Shown here one piece after another: positions 16,764 through 25,181 of a DNA stretch of 36,487 bases (positions are counted from its first letter, which is position 1; each line of letters opens with the position of its first letter). The DNA is taken from the NCBI GenBank assembly GCA_002493835.1, contig DLAA01000021.1, forward strand, positions 1 through 36,487. Direction: 5' to 3'. The notes beneath the pieces were generated by a model, which did no database searches, had not been told where the DNA came from, and saw nothing but the letters and a program-made list of their open reading frames with translations. The translations under genes and the position numbers were made by a program. Source of the stretch: Lachnospiraceae bacterium UBA7060 (GTDB lineage: Bacteria; Bacillota; Clostridia; Lachnospirales; Lachnospiraceae).

Positions 16764-17003
16764 TTAGAATATGGTCAAGTTCAGGACAATCGCAAGTACC
16801 ATAAAACCAACTGCCAGCCCTGTTGTAATCTTGACAAGCTTTCCTTCCATGGAACGGCCTTTATTCTTTCCCCAGTAAGTCTCAGCCGCACCGCTTATGG
16901 CACCAAGACCTGCTGCCTTTCCCTCCTGCATCAGCACCAGCACAACCAGCGCCACACATATTAAAATATAAATCACTGTTAATATGATTCTCAATACTCC
17001 CAT
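16764..17003 (-). CDS. secG: Protein translocase subunit SecG
   Basis: SecG is the small accessory subunit of the SecYEG protein-export channel. The 79-residue protein has the expected two membrane helices (about 4-25 and 57-77) joined by a Gly-rich cytoplasmic loop. The conserved VLVLMQEGKAAGLGAISG segment lies near residue 22. GGAGG lies 7 bases before the ATG. It has its own promoter and a terminator, and heads the classic secG-rnr-smpB-ssrA arrangement. Confidence 0.95.
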   Translation of the reverse strand: MGVLRIILTVIYILICVALVVLVLMQEGKAAGLGAISGAAETYWGKNKGRSMEGKLVKITTGLAVGFMVLAIVLNLTIF

Positions 17004-17060
17004 TTTTATCCTCCATCCCCAAAAATCACGAAATTACCTACTGCCAATCAAACAAAAATA

Positions 17061-17089
17061 ATGATAGCACAGAACTACTCGTTGTGCAA
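17061..17089 (-). promoter_or_regulatory. Sigma-A type promoter for secG
   Basis: The minus strand shows TTGCAC (17084-17089), a 17-bp spacer and TATCAT (17061-17066). The start of transcription would be about 50 bases before the secG start codon. The remaining part of this gap, 17090-17174, holds no recognisable feature. Confidence 0.65.
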
Positions 17090-17174
17090 GTCCTAAAATC
17101 CATTGAAAAAATCGACCCCTGCTTCTTTTATATCCTTTCAGCGTACTCTCATACCCTGCCATTTACAAGAACAG

Positions 17175-18074
17175 TTACAGTTCAAACGCCGCAAAAGCAT
17201 CCTTCTTCCGCAGTCCGTCATGAAAGCACATGAGATAGGCCTTCATCTCCGCGTGCCGCTCCCCCATATCATCCATCATCGCCTGAAAATTATCCTCCGT
17301 GACGCCGCCAAGCCCGGTTAGAAGCTCATAGTAAGGCTTCTCATCCCCATGCTCCTCCAGAATCACCCGCCAAGTTTCCTCACTCTCGCAGCCCTTCACA
17401 TGGGTCACAAGATAGGCCGCAAGCACTTTTCGAAAGTCCTCCTTCAGCCCATAGTCATGAAAGAGCCGCAGCATGGCAAGGCGCACCTTTGCCCGCCTTT
17501 TTTGCTCCATATAGTATCCCACATCCGTATCCCTGCTGCCACAGTCCTCCTCACCACAAAGAAGCATTCTGGAAAATCCCTCGTTATCCGGCAGCGATAT
17601 CTGGGTTTCCACCCTGGCGTCAAAACTGGCCAGCCAGCTCTCCGTACCCGCATTCTCCGGCGTAAAAAGATAAAAGGCGTCCAGCAGACCCACCGTAGCC
17701 GCAAGCAAAGAAGCAATATCTTCCCGTTCCTCTTTACCGGCGCTGTTTTTGATCTGCGAAAGAGACTGGCATTCCTTGAAGACACCCTGTCCGACTTCCA
17801 GCCTTCTATAAGGGAGCGCCACCATCTCAAGCCCGCTGCAATAGGCGAACGCCCAGTCCCCAATCCCCATGAGAGAGTTTGGCAGTCTGACCTGCCGCAG
17901 TGTCTTATTACTTAAAAAAGCCTTTTTCCCAATCCAGACAACGGAAACCCCATCCACTGTCTCCGGAACCGCAAGAACTGTGTCCCGCCCGCTATAACCT
18001 GTCAGGACAGCCGTTCCCTCTACAATCTCATAGCGCAGGTTTCCCCGCTCTGTCACCTGTTCTTTCGTTTCCAT
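17175..18074 (-). CDS. BspA-type leucine-rich-repeat protein, third gene of the VWA-MoxR operon
   Basis: This 299-residue protein carries LRR_5 (BspA-type) repeats in its first 110 residues. Repeats around VPETVDGVSVVWIGKKAF and LPNSLMGIGDWAFAYCSGL are the clearest. The rest (about 115-299) is mainly helical and unrecognised. BspA-type repeats are often on secreted proteins, but this one has no signal peptide or membrane segment, so it probably acts in the cytoplasm. The frame extends further upstream, but the ATG at 18074 has GGGAG before it and lies 13 bases after the ATPase gene, so I used that start. Its position suggests that it is a partner, substrate adaptor or scaffold for the AAA+ ATPase and VWA proteins. 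The function is unknown. Confidence 0.82.
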   Translation of the reverse strand: METKEQVTERGNLRYEIVEGTAVLTGYSGRDTVLAVPETVDGVSVVWIGKKAFLSNKTLRQVRLPNSLMGIGDWAFAYCSGLEMVALPYRRLEVGQGVFKECQSLSQIKNSAGKEEREDIASLLAATVGLLDAFYLFTPENAGTESWLASFDARVETQISLPDNEGFSRMLLCGEEDCGSRDTDVGYYMEQKRRAKVRLAMLRLFHDYGLKEDFRKVLAAYLVTHVKGCESEETWRVILEEHGDEKPYYELLTGLGGVTEDNFQAMMDDMGERHAEMKAYLMCFHDGLRKKDAFAAFEL

Positions 18075-18087
18075 AACACACTCCCTA

Positions 18088-19605
18088 TCACAGGGCGAGC
18101 TCCTTAATCTCCTCCAAAAGCACATCGCCCCGCTCCGTCAACATCAGGCCCTCATTGTGCCTGACATAATCTTCGCAGCCGTAAGCACCTATAAAAGCTG
18201 CACAGTCCGCCTGTACGGTGCACTCTGTCACAAGGAGAAGCATCTCATTGCCCTCGCCAAAGGTATCTTCCACAAAAATAAACAGACAGTGCAGCCTCTC
18301 CTGTTCACGCTCCGTCTCTGCCCGATAGTCCGCCACTAAGCCGTCATAACGTTCTTTGACCAGCGAAAACGCCCCGCCGCCGTCCTGTATTCCTTCCGTT
18401 ACTATTTCCTTTGCGCAGTCCCTCAAGAAACGGACAATCACTCTTCCCGTCTGCCGCTCCTCCACAGAAAGTGCACCTGCGCTCGCCAGGGAAGCCGCCG
18501 CCTGTTCTCTGCCGTCCGCCTGCCTGTTCAAAAGAGCCGCAAGTCCAGCGGCATTCTCCCCTGCCTGTGCCTTCTCTTTCACAGCTCGCAGCGGATTCAT
18601 CAGATCTTTCAAGCGCTTTGCCTTCTGTCCATTCTCCTTAAGCTCCTGCCGCAGCTTGTCAAGAAGCATTCCCATCAGGGAAAGCCGTTCATCAAATCCG
18701 GCCTTTCTCGCCCGATCCTTGACCTGCTCGCTCACCCTGCCAGAGAAAATGTCCTCCACCCGGTAATCCTTCTGGTATTTTCTGTACAAGTCATAATAGG
18801 CGCTAAACTCCCTCGCCGCCCTATCGTTTCTCAAATACTGCCCGATCAGCGCCTCCTCCACGGGAAGTCCCTCCTCCTCGTAAAGGACAAGCATCTGGGA
18901 GAGATCCTCCCAGCCTCTCGCAGTGACATAATTCCTGCCCCGCACAGTCGTCTCCACCAGATAAAAGTCGTCCTTTTTCATATCCAGATAGTTTAACACT
19001 GCCGTGTGAATATGCCTGTCTTTTGCGTAAACCCGCCAGCTCTCGTAATCGGCTTCCACTTCCAGAATCTTCATGCGGTCCAGCGTCACCACATCAAACT
19101 CCCTGACTGACTTATTGTACTCCGGCGGATTGCCCGCCGTGACAATGATCCAGCCTTCCGGAACCTGATGTCTGCCAAAAATTTTGTACTGCAGAAACTG
19201 CAGCATGGAGGGCGCCAAAGTTTCCGAGACACAGTTGATCTCATCCAGAAAGAGAATCCCCTCCCGAATGCCGCTTTTCTCCATCACGTCATAGACCGAA
19301 GCGATGATCTCGCTCATGGTGTACTCTGACACATCACAAGAAAGCCCCTCGTATTCCCTGTGTACAATGAAGGGAAGCCCCAGCGCTGACTGTCTTGTAT
19401 GGTGAGTCATAGAATAGGACACCAGCGCAATTCCCAGCTCCTGGGCAATCTGCTCCATAATCGCCGTCTTGCCGATACCTGGCGCACCCAGAAGAAAAAT
19501 GGGACGCTGCCTAACCACCGGAATCCGATACTCCCCCTCCTCATCCTTCTTCAAATATATTCTCACAGAATCCTTAATATATTTTTTCGCTTCACTGATA
19601 TTCAT
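18088..19605 (-). CDS. MoxR-type AAA+ ATPase
   Basis: This is a chaperone-like AAA+ ATPase of 505 residues. Walker A is GAPGIGKT at 40-47, Walker B is ILFLDEIN with D121-E122, and the sensor-1 segment is TAGNPPE near 157. The AAA+ core covers about 1-280. The C-terminal 220 residues are an Ala/Glu-rich helical extension I cannot assign. MoxR ATPases usually work with a VWA-domain protein encoded next door, as here: this gene's ATG overlaps the upstream VWA stop codon by 4 bases (ATGA), so the two are translationally coupled and probably made in fixed ratio. By analogy with RavA-ViaA and MoxR systems it may remodel or activate a protein complex. The target is unknown. Confidence 0.88.
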   Translation of the reverse strand: MNISEAKKYIKDSVRIYLKKDEEGEYRIPVVRQRPIFLLGAPGIGKTAIMEQIAQELGIALVSYSMTHHTRQSALGLPFIVHREYEGLSCDVSEYTMSEIIASVYDVMEKSGIREGILFLDEINCVSETLAPSMLQFLQYKIFGRHQVPEGWIIVTAGNPPEYNKSVREFDVVTLDRMKILEVEADYESWRVYAKDRHIHTAVLNYLDMKKDDFYLVETTVRGRNYVTARGWEDLSQMLVLYEEEGLPVEEALIGQYLRNDRAAREFSAYYDLYRKYQKDYRVEDIFSGRVSEQVKDRARKAGFDERLSLMGMLLDKLRQELKENGQKAKRLKDLMNPLRAVKEKAQAGENAAGLAALLNRQADGREQAAASLASAGALSVEERQTGRVIVRFLRDCAKEIVTEGIQDGGGAFSLVKERYDGLVADYRAETEREQERLHCLFIFVEDTFGEGNEMLLLVTECTVQADCAAFIGAYGCEDYVRHNEGLMLTERGDVLLEEIKELAL

Positions 19606-20918
19606 AACTCGTATGACTCCTCCCCTTCTAACGTCTCCTCATCCAGCACAATCCTGATCGCCCAGGGCGGCACTTTCGGCACATTATCATCCTCTTTCAA
19701 AAACACAAAGGCAGCATCATAGGCGGGCATCCGCTCCGGATAAATTCCGTAGCCGTCCGTAAAATAGATGAGTCCCTTTAGATCCTCAAACTCTCCCTTT
19801 GCAAGCAGTTCATCCACATACTCGAAAACCGGCCTAAAGTCAGTAGAACCGAAGCCCGTGAGCTTCCCATTTTTCAAAAAGGCATCAAACTCTGCCCGCT
19901 CCACGATTTTCACATCTTGCTGTACCTGACTGTCACACTGGATAATGTGAACGTTGATCTTAGAGAAAAAATTCTCGCTCTCCTGCATAATGTTGTAAGT
20001 CTTTCTCAGAAAAGCCTGCACGGTTGCCCCTCTGCAGGAGGCAGATGTGTCGATAGCAATCACAAAATCCTTAATCTTATGGCTCTCCTGATATTCCAAG
20101 GGCTCCACTAACGGCAGATTCCCATAAGTCCGCAGACCATACGTATAAAAAATATGATCAAACTCCTCGTCATTGACCCGCATGGATTCCCCCATGGCCA
20201 TAAATCGCCTTAGAAATGTCGTGTAATCATACCTTTCTCTGACAGCTTCCTCCAAATTCTCAGTCATACTCTCGGCATTGTTTTTATCTCTGCTAAAACT
20301 CTTTAAATCCGCCCGGATCCGCTCACTGATCTTGCGCCACTGTGCCTGAGAAAGATCCAACTCTTCCTTTCGGTTCCAATAAATATGTTCATCCTTTTTG
20401 CAAAGCCTCCGCCACTGTGCTACCGCCTTTGTGGAGGGCTCCTCGATCCGAAAATACCGATATATCTTCTCTGCTGTGAGTCCGCCCGCCTGTTTCTTCA
20501 AAAGCGCCAGCTGTCCATCCAGTTCCCCGTCATCGGAAAGCCTCACCAAATGCAGATCCATATCCAGAATCACAGCTTCCACAGCAATATCCGTTGCCAT
20601 ATCCCAATATTCAGGCTTCATCCTTTCTGTCTGACAGCCGTGATAAAAAACTGCATGCAGAAGCGTGTGCAGATACAGCCTCACAGGAAAAGCCGTTTCT
20701 TTCTCATACTGTCTGACCAGCAAAAGAGGATCACAGACAAGCCCCTGCCCGTCAAAGACATGGGCTCCCATCCCCTCTCTGCAAGACACAGGAAGCTTTG
20801 CAAGGGCCACATCCAGAAAACGCATATGAACCAGAAGACTATCGTGGGCAAGCTGCAGAATTTTGTGCGCTATCTTCTGTACTTTCAATTGTCTGTCAAA
20901 AACATCCTGATTCTCCAT
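19602..20918 (-). CDS. VWA-like / DUF2201-type putative metallopeptidase protein
   Basis: This 438-residue cytoplasmic protein has two recognisable parts. The N-terminal half resembles the DUF2201 putative metallopeptidase domain, with a histidine cluster HTLLHAVFYH at 84-93 and DMATD at 106-110. The usual HExxH glutamate is Thr here, so peptidase activity is doubtful. The C-terminal part (about 283-410) is a VWA-like fold with the metal-binding MIDAS residues: D290-T-S-A-S294, the Thr in GFGSTDFRP and the Asp in YFTDGYG. I chose the ATG at 20918 because GGAGGGAG precedes it; the frame is open for 11 more codons. It is the first gene of the trio and is coupled to the MoxR-type ATPase by a 4-base overlap. 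It is probably the ATPase's partner or adaptor. Confidence 0.85.
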   Translation of the reverse strand: MENQDVFDRQLKVQKIAHKILQLAHDSLLVHMRFLDVALAKLPVSCREGMGAHVFDGQGLVCDPLLLVRQYEKETAFPVRLYLHTLLHAVFYHGCQTERMKPEYWDMATDIAVEAVILDMDLHLVRLSDDGELDGQLALLKKQAGGLTAEKIYRYFRIEEPSTKAVAQWRRLCKKDEHIYWNRKEELDLSQAQWRKISERIRADLKSFSRDKNNAESMTENLEEAVRERYDYTTFLRRFMAMGESMRVNDEEFDHIFYTYGLRTYGNLPLVEPLEYQESHKIKDFVIAIDTSASCRGATVQAFLRKTYNIMQESENFFSKINVHIIQCDSQVQQDVKIVERAEFDAFLKNGKLTGFGSTDFRPVFEYVDELLAKGEFEDLKGLIYFTDGYGIYPERMPAYDAAFVFLKEDDNVPKVPPWAIRIVLDEETLEGEESYEL

Positions 20919-20954
20919 GTCTCTCCCTCCTCTCGCTTTTCTGTCACACACAGT

Positions 20955-20980
20955 GCAATATTATGTAAACTTAATATTGC
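20955..20980. repeat. Inverted repeat upstream of the VWA operon
   Basis: GCAATATT and AATATTGC form perfect 8-bp arms around a 10-base loop. The loop overlaps one of three GTTTACATAA copies. It lies about 40 bases before the VWA start codon, where an operator or RNA hairpin would act. There is no U-tract, so it is not a typical terminator. Confidence 0.55.
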
Positions 20981-21061
20981 TTTCTGTCAGAGACATATAT
21001 TTCTTACTTCATGTTATGTAAACTCATTTTATTATTCACTCAACTTAATTATTATGTAAAC
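20961..21061 (-). repeat. Three copies of GTTTACATAA before the VWA-MoxR-LRR operon
   Basis: The same 10-mer occurs on the minus strand at 20961-20970, 21014-21023 and 21052-21061, the last overlapping the end of the traX-like gene. I did not notice it elsewhere in the window. Three identical copies in 100 bases upstream of an operon suggest binding sites for a regulator, though this A/T-rich gap makes some repetition easier. Confidence 0.5.
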
Positions 21062-21800
21062 CAGTCTTGATCAGATATAAAATCAAAAGATGCGCAGGAT
21101 AAAAAAGATAGAAAAAGTACTTGGAAAAATTTATGCCCTTTTTTGCCCGCTCTCCGTTGTACAAGAGTAATACCGTCACCCCCGCAACGATAATTCCCAG
21201 ACCTGAAAGCGCCGCGTGATAAACGGCATACGGTGTCCAGTCCCCCTGTTCTCCCAACATATAGTTTTGTACATTGAGCACAGAAAAAATGACAGCATTC
21301 CCGGCAAAACTCCTTGCCATCCTTCTCCTGTCCCCCCAATTGACTGCTAATAAAACCGTTAAAACCGGGGCGACTATTGGCCAATCCCCCATCACCGTCG
21401 CGAGGGTAAGCAGGAAGACCAGCGCCCTTCTGAGAAGCAGGCTGTCCACATTTTCCAGGACTGCCAAAATCAAGAAACAACAGAACAAGGTGTATATCAT
21501 GTTCAAGCCGGAATGTCCAAAGGCAAGTTGAAAGGGAATTTGGGAGAGCGCGGCAAACAGCAGAAGTCTCAAACCATACTTGGTCTTAGAACGCGTATAG
21601 GTGTATCCTTCCACTAAAAAGAAACACATGACCGGCGCCGTAAAAAATCCAATATCCTCCAAAATCTCATATAGCAGCGTCCCTTTTGTCAAAAACATAT
21701 GGGCGATATGATTGAGCAGCATCGTCAACATGGCAATGTATTTGATGACATCACGGTTCAGTACCCGCAGACTTACACCTGTCGTTTCCTGTTCTTCCAT
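21045..21800 (-). CDS. TraX-family membrane protein
   Basis: This is a multi-pass membrane protein of 251 residues with about seven hydrophobic helices. The start of the TraX family pattern is present (LNRDVIKYIAMLTMLLNHIAH, near residue 14), as are the FFLVEGYTYTRS and LFYPAHLLIL segments. TraX of the F plasmid N-acetylates pilin. Chromosomal Firmicute homologues are common and their substrate is unknown; an acyltransferase role in envelope modification is a reasonable guess. The frame is open for 30 codons further upstream, but that part does not look like TraX, and a strong GGGAGGGG ribosome binding site precedes the ATG at 21800. The 147-base gap from the upstream MBL gene contains nothing I can name. 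Confidence 0.85.
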   Translation of the reverse strand: MEEQETTGVSLRVLNRDVIKYIAMLTMLLNHIAHMFLTKGTLLYEILEDIGFFTAPVMCFFLVEGYTYTRSKTKYGLRLLLFAALSQIPFQLAFGHSGLNMIYTLFCCFLILAVLENVDSLLLRRALVFLLTLATVMGDWPIVAPVLTVLLAVNWGDRRRMARSFAGNAVIFSVLNVQNYMLGEQGDWTPYAVYHAALSGLGIIVAGVTVLLLYNGERAKKGINFSKYFFYLFYPAHLLILYLIKTGLHNN

Positions 21801-21947
21801 TTTCCACCCCTCCCGCCCACAAGCCTGCTTCAGCATTTTACTCGTTTTATCGGATACTACAATGAGATAGGCGATCCACATTCTCTGCAATCGCCCATTT
21901 TCTCATCTCTTATGTTCTCTTCCAACCCCGTGAAAATCTGTTTCGCA

Positions 21948-22580
21948 TTACTGTACAAACGGATTATACATTTTCTCGTGTCCGATCGTGGTAGTCTCCC
22001 CATGCCCCGGGTAAACCCTTGTCTCATCTGGCAAAATAAACAGCTTATCCTTAACTGATCTAGCCAACGCACTCATACTGCCTGTAGCCAAATCTGTTCT
22101 GCCCACCGATTCCTGAAAAAGCGTATCCCCAGCCACAAGAATTCCTGCCTTCTCAAAATAATAACAGCAGCTTCCCACCGTGTGCCCAGGCGTCGCAATC
22201 AGCCTGCAGGTCATCCCCGCTATGGTGATCTCCTCTCCCTCCTTTAGATATCTGTCCGGAATCACCGTGTAGGGACGCCCCACCTGATCCGATACATTTG
22301 TGACCGCATCCTCACAGAGCACCCGCTCCTCCTCGTAAGCATAAATCGGCGCACCTGAAAGCTCCCGCAGCCGGTTGGAACCCCAGATATGATCAAAATG
22401 GGCATGGGTCAGAAGAATTCCCTTCACTTGAAACCCCTTCTCCTTCAGAGTCTCGTAGATATAGTCGCCCTTGTCCGCCGGATCAAAAAAGATCACTTCA
22501 TTGGTACCCTCTCTGTACACAAAATAACAGTTTGTCTGACAGATTCCCAACATCAATCTGCCTATTTTCAAATCAGCCAT
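21948..22580 (-). CDS. MBL-fold metallo-hydrolase (glyoxalase II-like)
   Basis: This 210-residue cytoplasmic hydrolase belongs to the metallo-beta-lactamase superfamily. The metal-binding motif THAHFDH gives H59, H61, D63 and H64. A further ligand His lies in TPGHTVGS near residue 130, Asp in VAGDTLF near 153, and the last His in VYPGHGETTT near 195. This order is typical of the glyoxalase II/YcbL group, which cleaves thioesters such as S-lactoylglutathione analogues. The true substrate cannot be read from sequence. A TTG two codons earlier is possible, but the ATG at 22580 has GGGAG at good spacing. It follows rel by 45 bases and is probably on the same transcript, an arrangement also seen in other Firmicutes. 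Confidence 0.92.
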   Translation of the reverse strand: MADLKIGRLMLGICQTNCYFVYREGTNEVIFFDPADKGDYIYETLKEKGFQVKGILLTHAHFDHIWGSNRLRELSGAPIYAYEEERVLCEDAVTNVSDQVGRPYTVIPDRYLKEGEEITIAGMTCRLIATPGHTVGSCCYYFEKAGILVAGDTLFQESVGRTDLATGSMSALARSVKDKLFILPDETRVYPGHGETTTIGHEKMYNPFVQ

Positions 22581-22625
22581 TCCCAATCTCCCTCAAAATT
22601 TTGCTGTGCAGAAAATGCCGCTTTG

Positions 22626-24941
22626 TCATCCAGTTGTTCTCTCAATATCAATAATACTTTCAATCGTTCTGATTTTATCGATAATATGCTGCAGTTCTTC
22701 CCTGCTCCTAATCTCGAAGCTGACCATAATGGTCGCTGTCCCCTGTTTACTCACCCTGGTATTCAAAGCCAGAATATCAATTTCCTTCTCTGTGAGAGCC
22801 CTGGACACATCTGCAAGCAGACCGTTTCTGTTGTTAGCATAAATATTGATCTCCACCAGATACTTCTCACTGGTCTGCAGGCCGTCCACCTGCTGCCACT
22901 CCGCGTCAATCAGCCGGTTTCGGTCAATTTCCGGCAAATTTAAGAGATTCACACAGTCTGTCCTGTGTATGGATATGCCTCTGCCTCTGGTGACAAATCC
23001 CACAATCTCATCTCCCGGCACCGGACTGCAGCACTTGGAAAAGCGAACCGCTACATCGTGGATACCTTTCACAATAATACCGCTGGTGCTCTTGCCAGGT
23101 CTGCTGCGATTGATCTGGATACTGCCTTCAATCTCAGCCATAACCTCGGCATCCGTCATTTCTCTTCTGTGATCCTTCTCGTAAAGCTCCCGCATACGGT
23201 TGACAATCTGCCCTTCCTTGAGAGCGCCATGTCCCACTGCAGCGAGCACAGATTCCCAATTCTGGAAGCCATACTTCTTTATGACTGCCTCTTCGTACTG
23301 CGGAATCAAAATGTCTGCGGCATTGATTGACTTGGCCTTACAGTAAGAGTTAATCAAATCTCGTCCCTTGACAATATTATCCTCTTTCAGCTCATTCTTA
23401 AACCACTGATTAATCTTATTTTTCGCCTGTGTACTCTTTACTACGTTCAGCCAGTCCCGGCTCGGGCCCTTAGAGTTCTGAGAAGTCATTATCTCTATCC
23501 GGTCACCATTTTTGATCTCATAGTCAATGGTCACAAGTTTGCCATTGACTCTGGCACCGATCATTTTATTACCTACCGCGCTGTGGATACTGTACGCAAA
23601 ATCAATAGGCGTAGAGCCTGCAGGTAGACTCTTGACATCGCCCGTGGGAGTAAAACAGTATACATTATCTGCAAAAAGATTCAGATCATCCTTCAGAAGA
23701 TTCAAAAACTCCTTGTTATCTGACAAATCCTGCTGCCATTCCAAAATCTGGCGCAGCCAGACAAGCTTCTCCTCCTCCTGCGTCTCCACCTTCTTGCCGT
23801 CAGATGCCTCTTTATATTTCCAGTGGGCTGCAATACCGTACTCAGCCGCCTTATGCATCTCATAGGTGCGAATCTGAATCTCAAAAGGCTGACCGCTCGC
23901 ACCGATCAGCGTAGTGTGCAAGGATTGATACATATTCGCCTTCGGCATGGCAATATAATCCTTGAATCGTCCCGGAATAGGCTTATACATCTCGTGAATC
24001 ACACCCAGCGCCGCATAACAATCCTGCACTGTATCTACAATAATACGCACCGCAAACAAATCATAAATCTGGTCAATGGATTTATTCTGGTTCTTCATTT
24101 TCTTATAAATACTGAAAAAATGTTTGATGCGTCCGTCTATCTCTGCTTTGATACCCGCATTTTTGATGTGTTCGCTGACTTCGTCAACGATCGTCTGAAT
24201 ATAGCGTTCCCTCTCGCTTTTTCTGACCGCGATTTTATCCACCAGATCATAATAAGCTTCCGGCTCTAGATATTTTAAAGATAAATCATCTAATTCTACT
24301 TTTATTTTTGATATGCCCAAGCGCTGCGCGATGGGTGAATAAATGTCCAGCGTCTCTCTAGAGATCTCCTGTTGTTTCTCTGGACGCATATGCTGCAAGG
24401 TCCGCATATTGTGCAGGCGGTCCGCCAGCTTAATCAAGATAACACGGATATCCTTGGCCATGGCGAGAAACATCTTGCGCAGATTCTCCGCCTGTCTTTC
24501 TAGTTTTTCCGTATCTTTATCGAAATTGCTGTGCTCCCCGTGGAAACTCAACTTATCTAACTTTGTGACGCCGTCCACCAAGTGCGCTACGTCCTCCCCG
24601 AACTGCGCTTTGATTTCCTCATCCGTCATAATGGTATCTTCCACTACATCGTGCAGAAGCCCCGCTACAATAGTCTCTTTATCCATCTCCAAATCCGCCA
24701 GAATAATTGCCACATACAGCGGATGAATGATATAAGGCTCCCCAGACTTGCGCGCCTGCCCCTTATGAGCTTCCGAAGCAACCCGGTAAGCATTCCTGAT
24801 CAAGCTGATATCCGTCGAAGGATGATATTTGCGCACACGGACAATAAGCTCCTCGTAAAGCTGTCCCGGAGTTTGAAATTCTTCTATTGATTCTATTCTG
24901 CCATCGTCAAAAACAAGTTCAGTCTTTTCTTCTGTTGCCAT
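22626..24941 (-). CDS. rel: Bifunctional (p)ppGpp synthetase/hydrolase
   Basis: This is the long RelA/SpoT-homologue enzyme that makes and degrades the stringent-response alarmone, with 771 residues and all family domains. The HD hydrolase domain (about 50-200) keeps H73, H97-D98 and the DRLHNMRT segment. The synthetase domain (about 240-370) has RFKDYIAMPK at 325-334; the RFKD form, rather than EXDD, is characteristic of bifunctional Rel/SpoT enzymes. A TGS domain lies near 430-490, a zinc-finger/conserved-cysteine region (KCCSPVPGD) near 655, and an ACT domain at about 695-770. It is transcribed from a near-perfect promoter and followed by the MBL hydrolase. As the only long Rel in view, it is likely the main stringent-response enzyme. 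Confidence 0.97.
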   Translation of the reverse strand: MATEEKTELVFDDGRIESIEEFQTPGQLYEELIVRVRKYHPSTDISLIRNAYRVASEAHKGQARKSGEPYIIHPLYVAIILADLEMDKETIVAGLLHDVVEDTIMTDEEIKAQFGEDVAHLVDGVTKLDKLSFHGEHSNFDKDTEKLERQAENLRKMFLAMAKDIRVILIKLADRLHNMRTLQHMRPEKQQEISRETLDIYSPIAQRLGISKIKVELDDLSLKYLEPEAYYDLVDKIAVRKSERERYIQTIVDEVSEHIKNAGIKAEIDGRIKHFFSIYKKMKNQNKSIDQIYDLFAVRIIVDTVQDCYAALGVIHEMYKPIPGRFKDYIAMPKANMYQSLHTTLIGASGQPFEIQIRTYEMHKAAEYGIAAHWKYKEASDGKKVETQEEEKLVWLRQILEWQQDLSDNKEFLNLLKDDLNLFADNVYCFTPTGDVKSLPAGSTPIDFAYSIHSAVGNKMIGARVNGKLVTIDYEIKNGDRIEIMTSQNSKGPSRDWLNVVKSTQAKNKINQWFKNELKEDNIVKGRDLINSYCKAKSINAADILIPQYEEAVIKKYGFQNWESVLAAVGHGALKEGQIVNRMRELYEKDHRREMTDAEVMAEIEGSIQINRSRPGKSTSGIIVKGIHDVAVRFSKCCSPVPGDEIVGFVTRGRGISIHRTDCVNLLNLPEIDRNRLIDAEWQQVDGLQTSEKYLVEINIYANNRNGLLADVSRALTEKEIDILALNTRVSKQGTATIMVSFEIRSREELQHIIDKIRTIESIIDIERTTG

Positions 24942-24987
24942 ACGCTCACCATAACCTCATCGGATTACATAAAAGCTATTTTATGCT

Positions 24988-25016
24988 ATTATAATATTAT
25001 TTGCCAGACAAGTCAA
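24988..25016 (-). promoter_or_regulatory. Strong sigma-A type promoter for rel
   Basis: The minus strand has TTGACT (25011-25016), exactly 17 bases, then a perfect TATAAT (24988-24993), one mismatch from full consensus overall. The leader would be about 40 bases. Confidence 0.85.
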
Positions 25017-25077
25017 AATAATTTATATTTGTTTACAGCAGTTCGGACAGTCCGTCGTTCCAGCACATCCTTAAGAG

Positions 25078-25116
25078 AAAAAGCGTGTATTCTCAAGAAA
25101 ACTTGGGACACACGCC
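25078..25116 (-). terminator. Terminator after groEL
   Basis: On the minus strand GGCGTGTGT and ACACGC pair around an inner CAAG/CTTG helix, followed by TTTTTCTCTT. It lies about 65 bases after the groEL stop and ends the groESL transcript ahead of the rel promoter. Confidence 0.8.
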
Positions 25117-25181
25117 TTTCTTTTACCTTATAGGAAATTATTCCGCAACACTCAATCTCACCATTTATATTGCAGAACCGG

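Noticed and set aside
17444..17863. Minus-strand 139-codon frame inside the LRR gene
   Set aside because: It is a shifted-frame shadow rich in Arg and Trp, whereas the LRR frame carries clear repeats.
21857..22072. Small minus-strand frame ending in a CRECGSP zinc-ribbon-like segment
   Set aside because: Most of it overlaps the MBL hydrolase in another frame. The cysteine pair alone, in 13 codons after the last ATG, is too little to call a gene.
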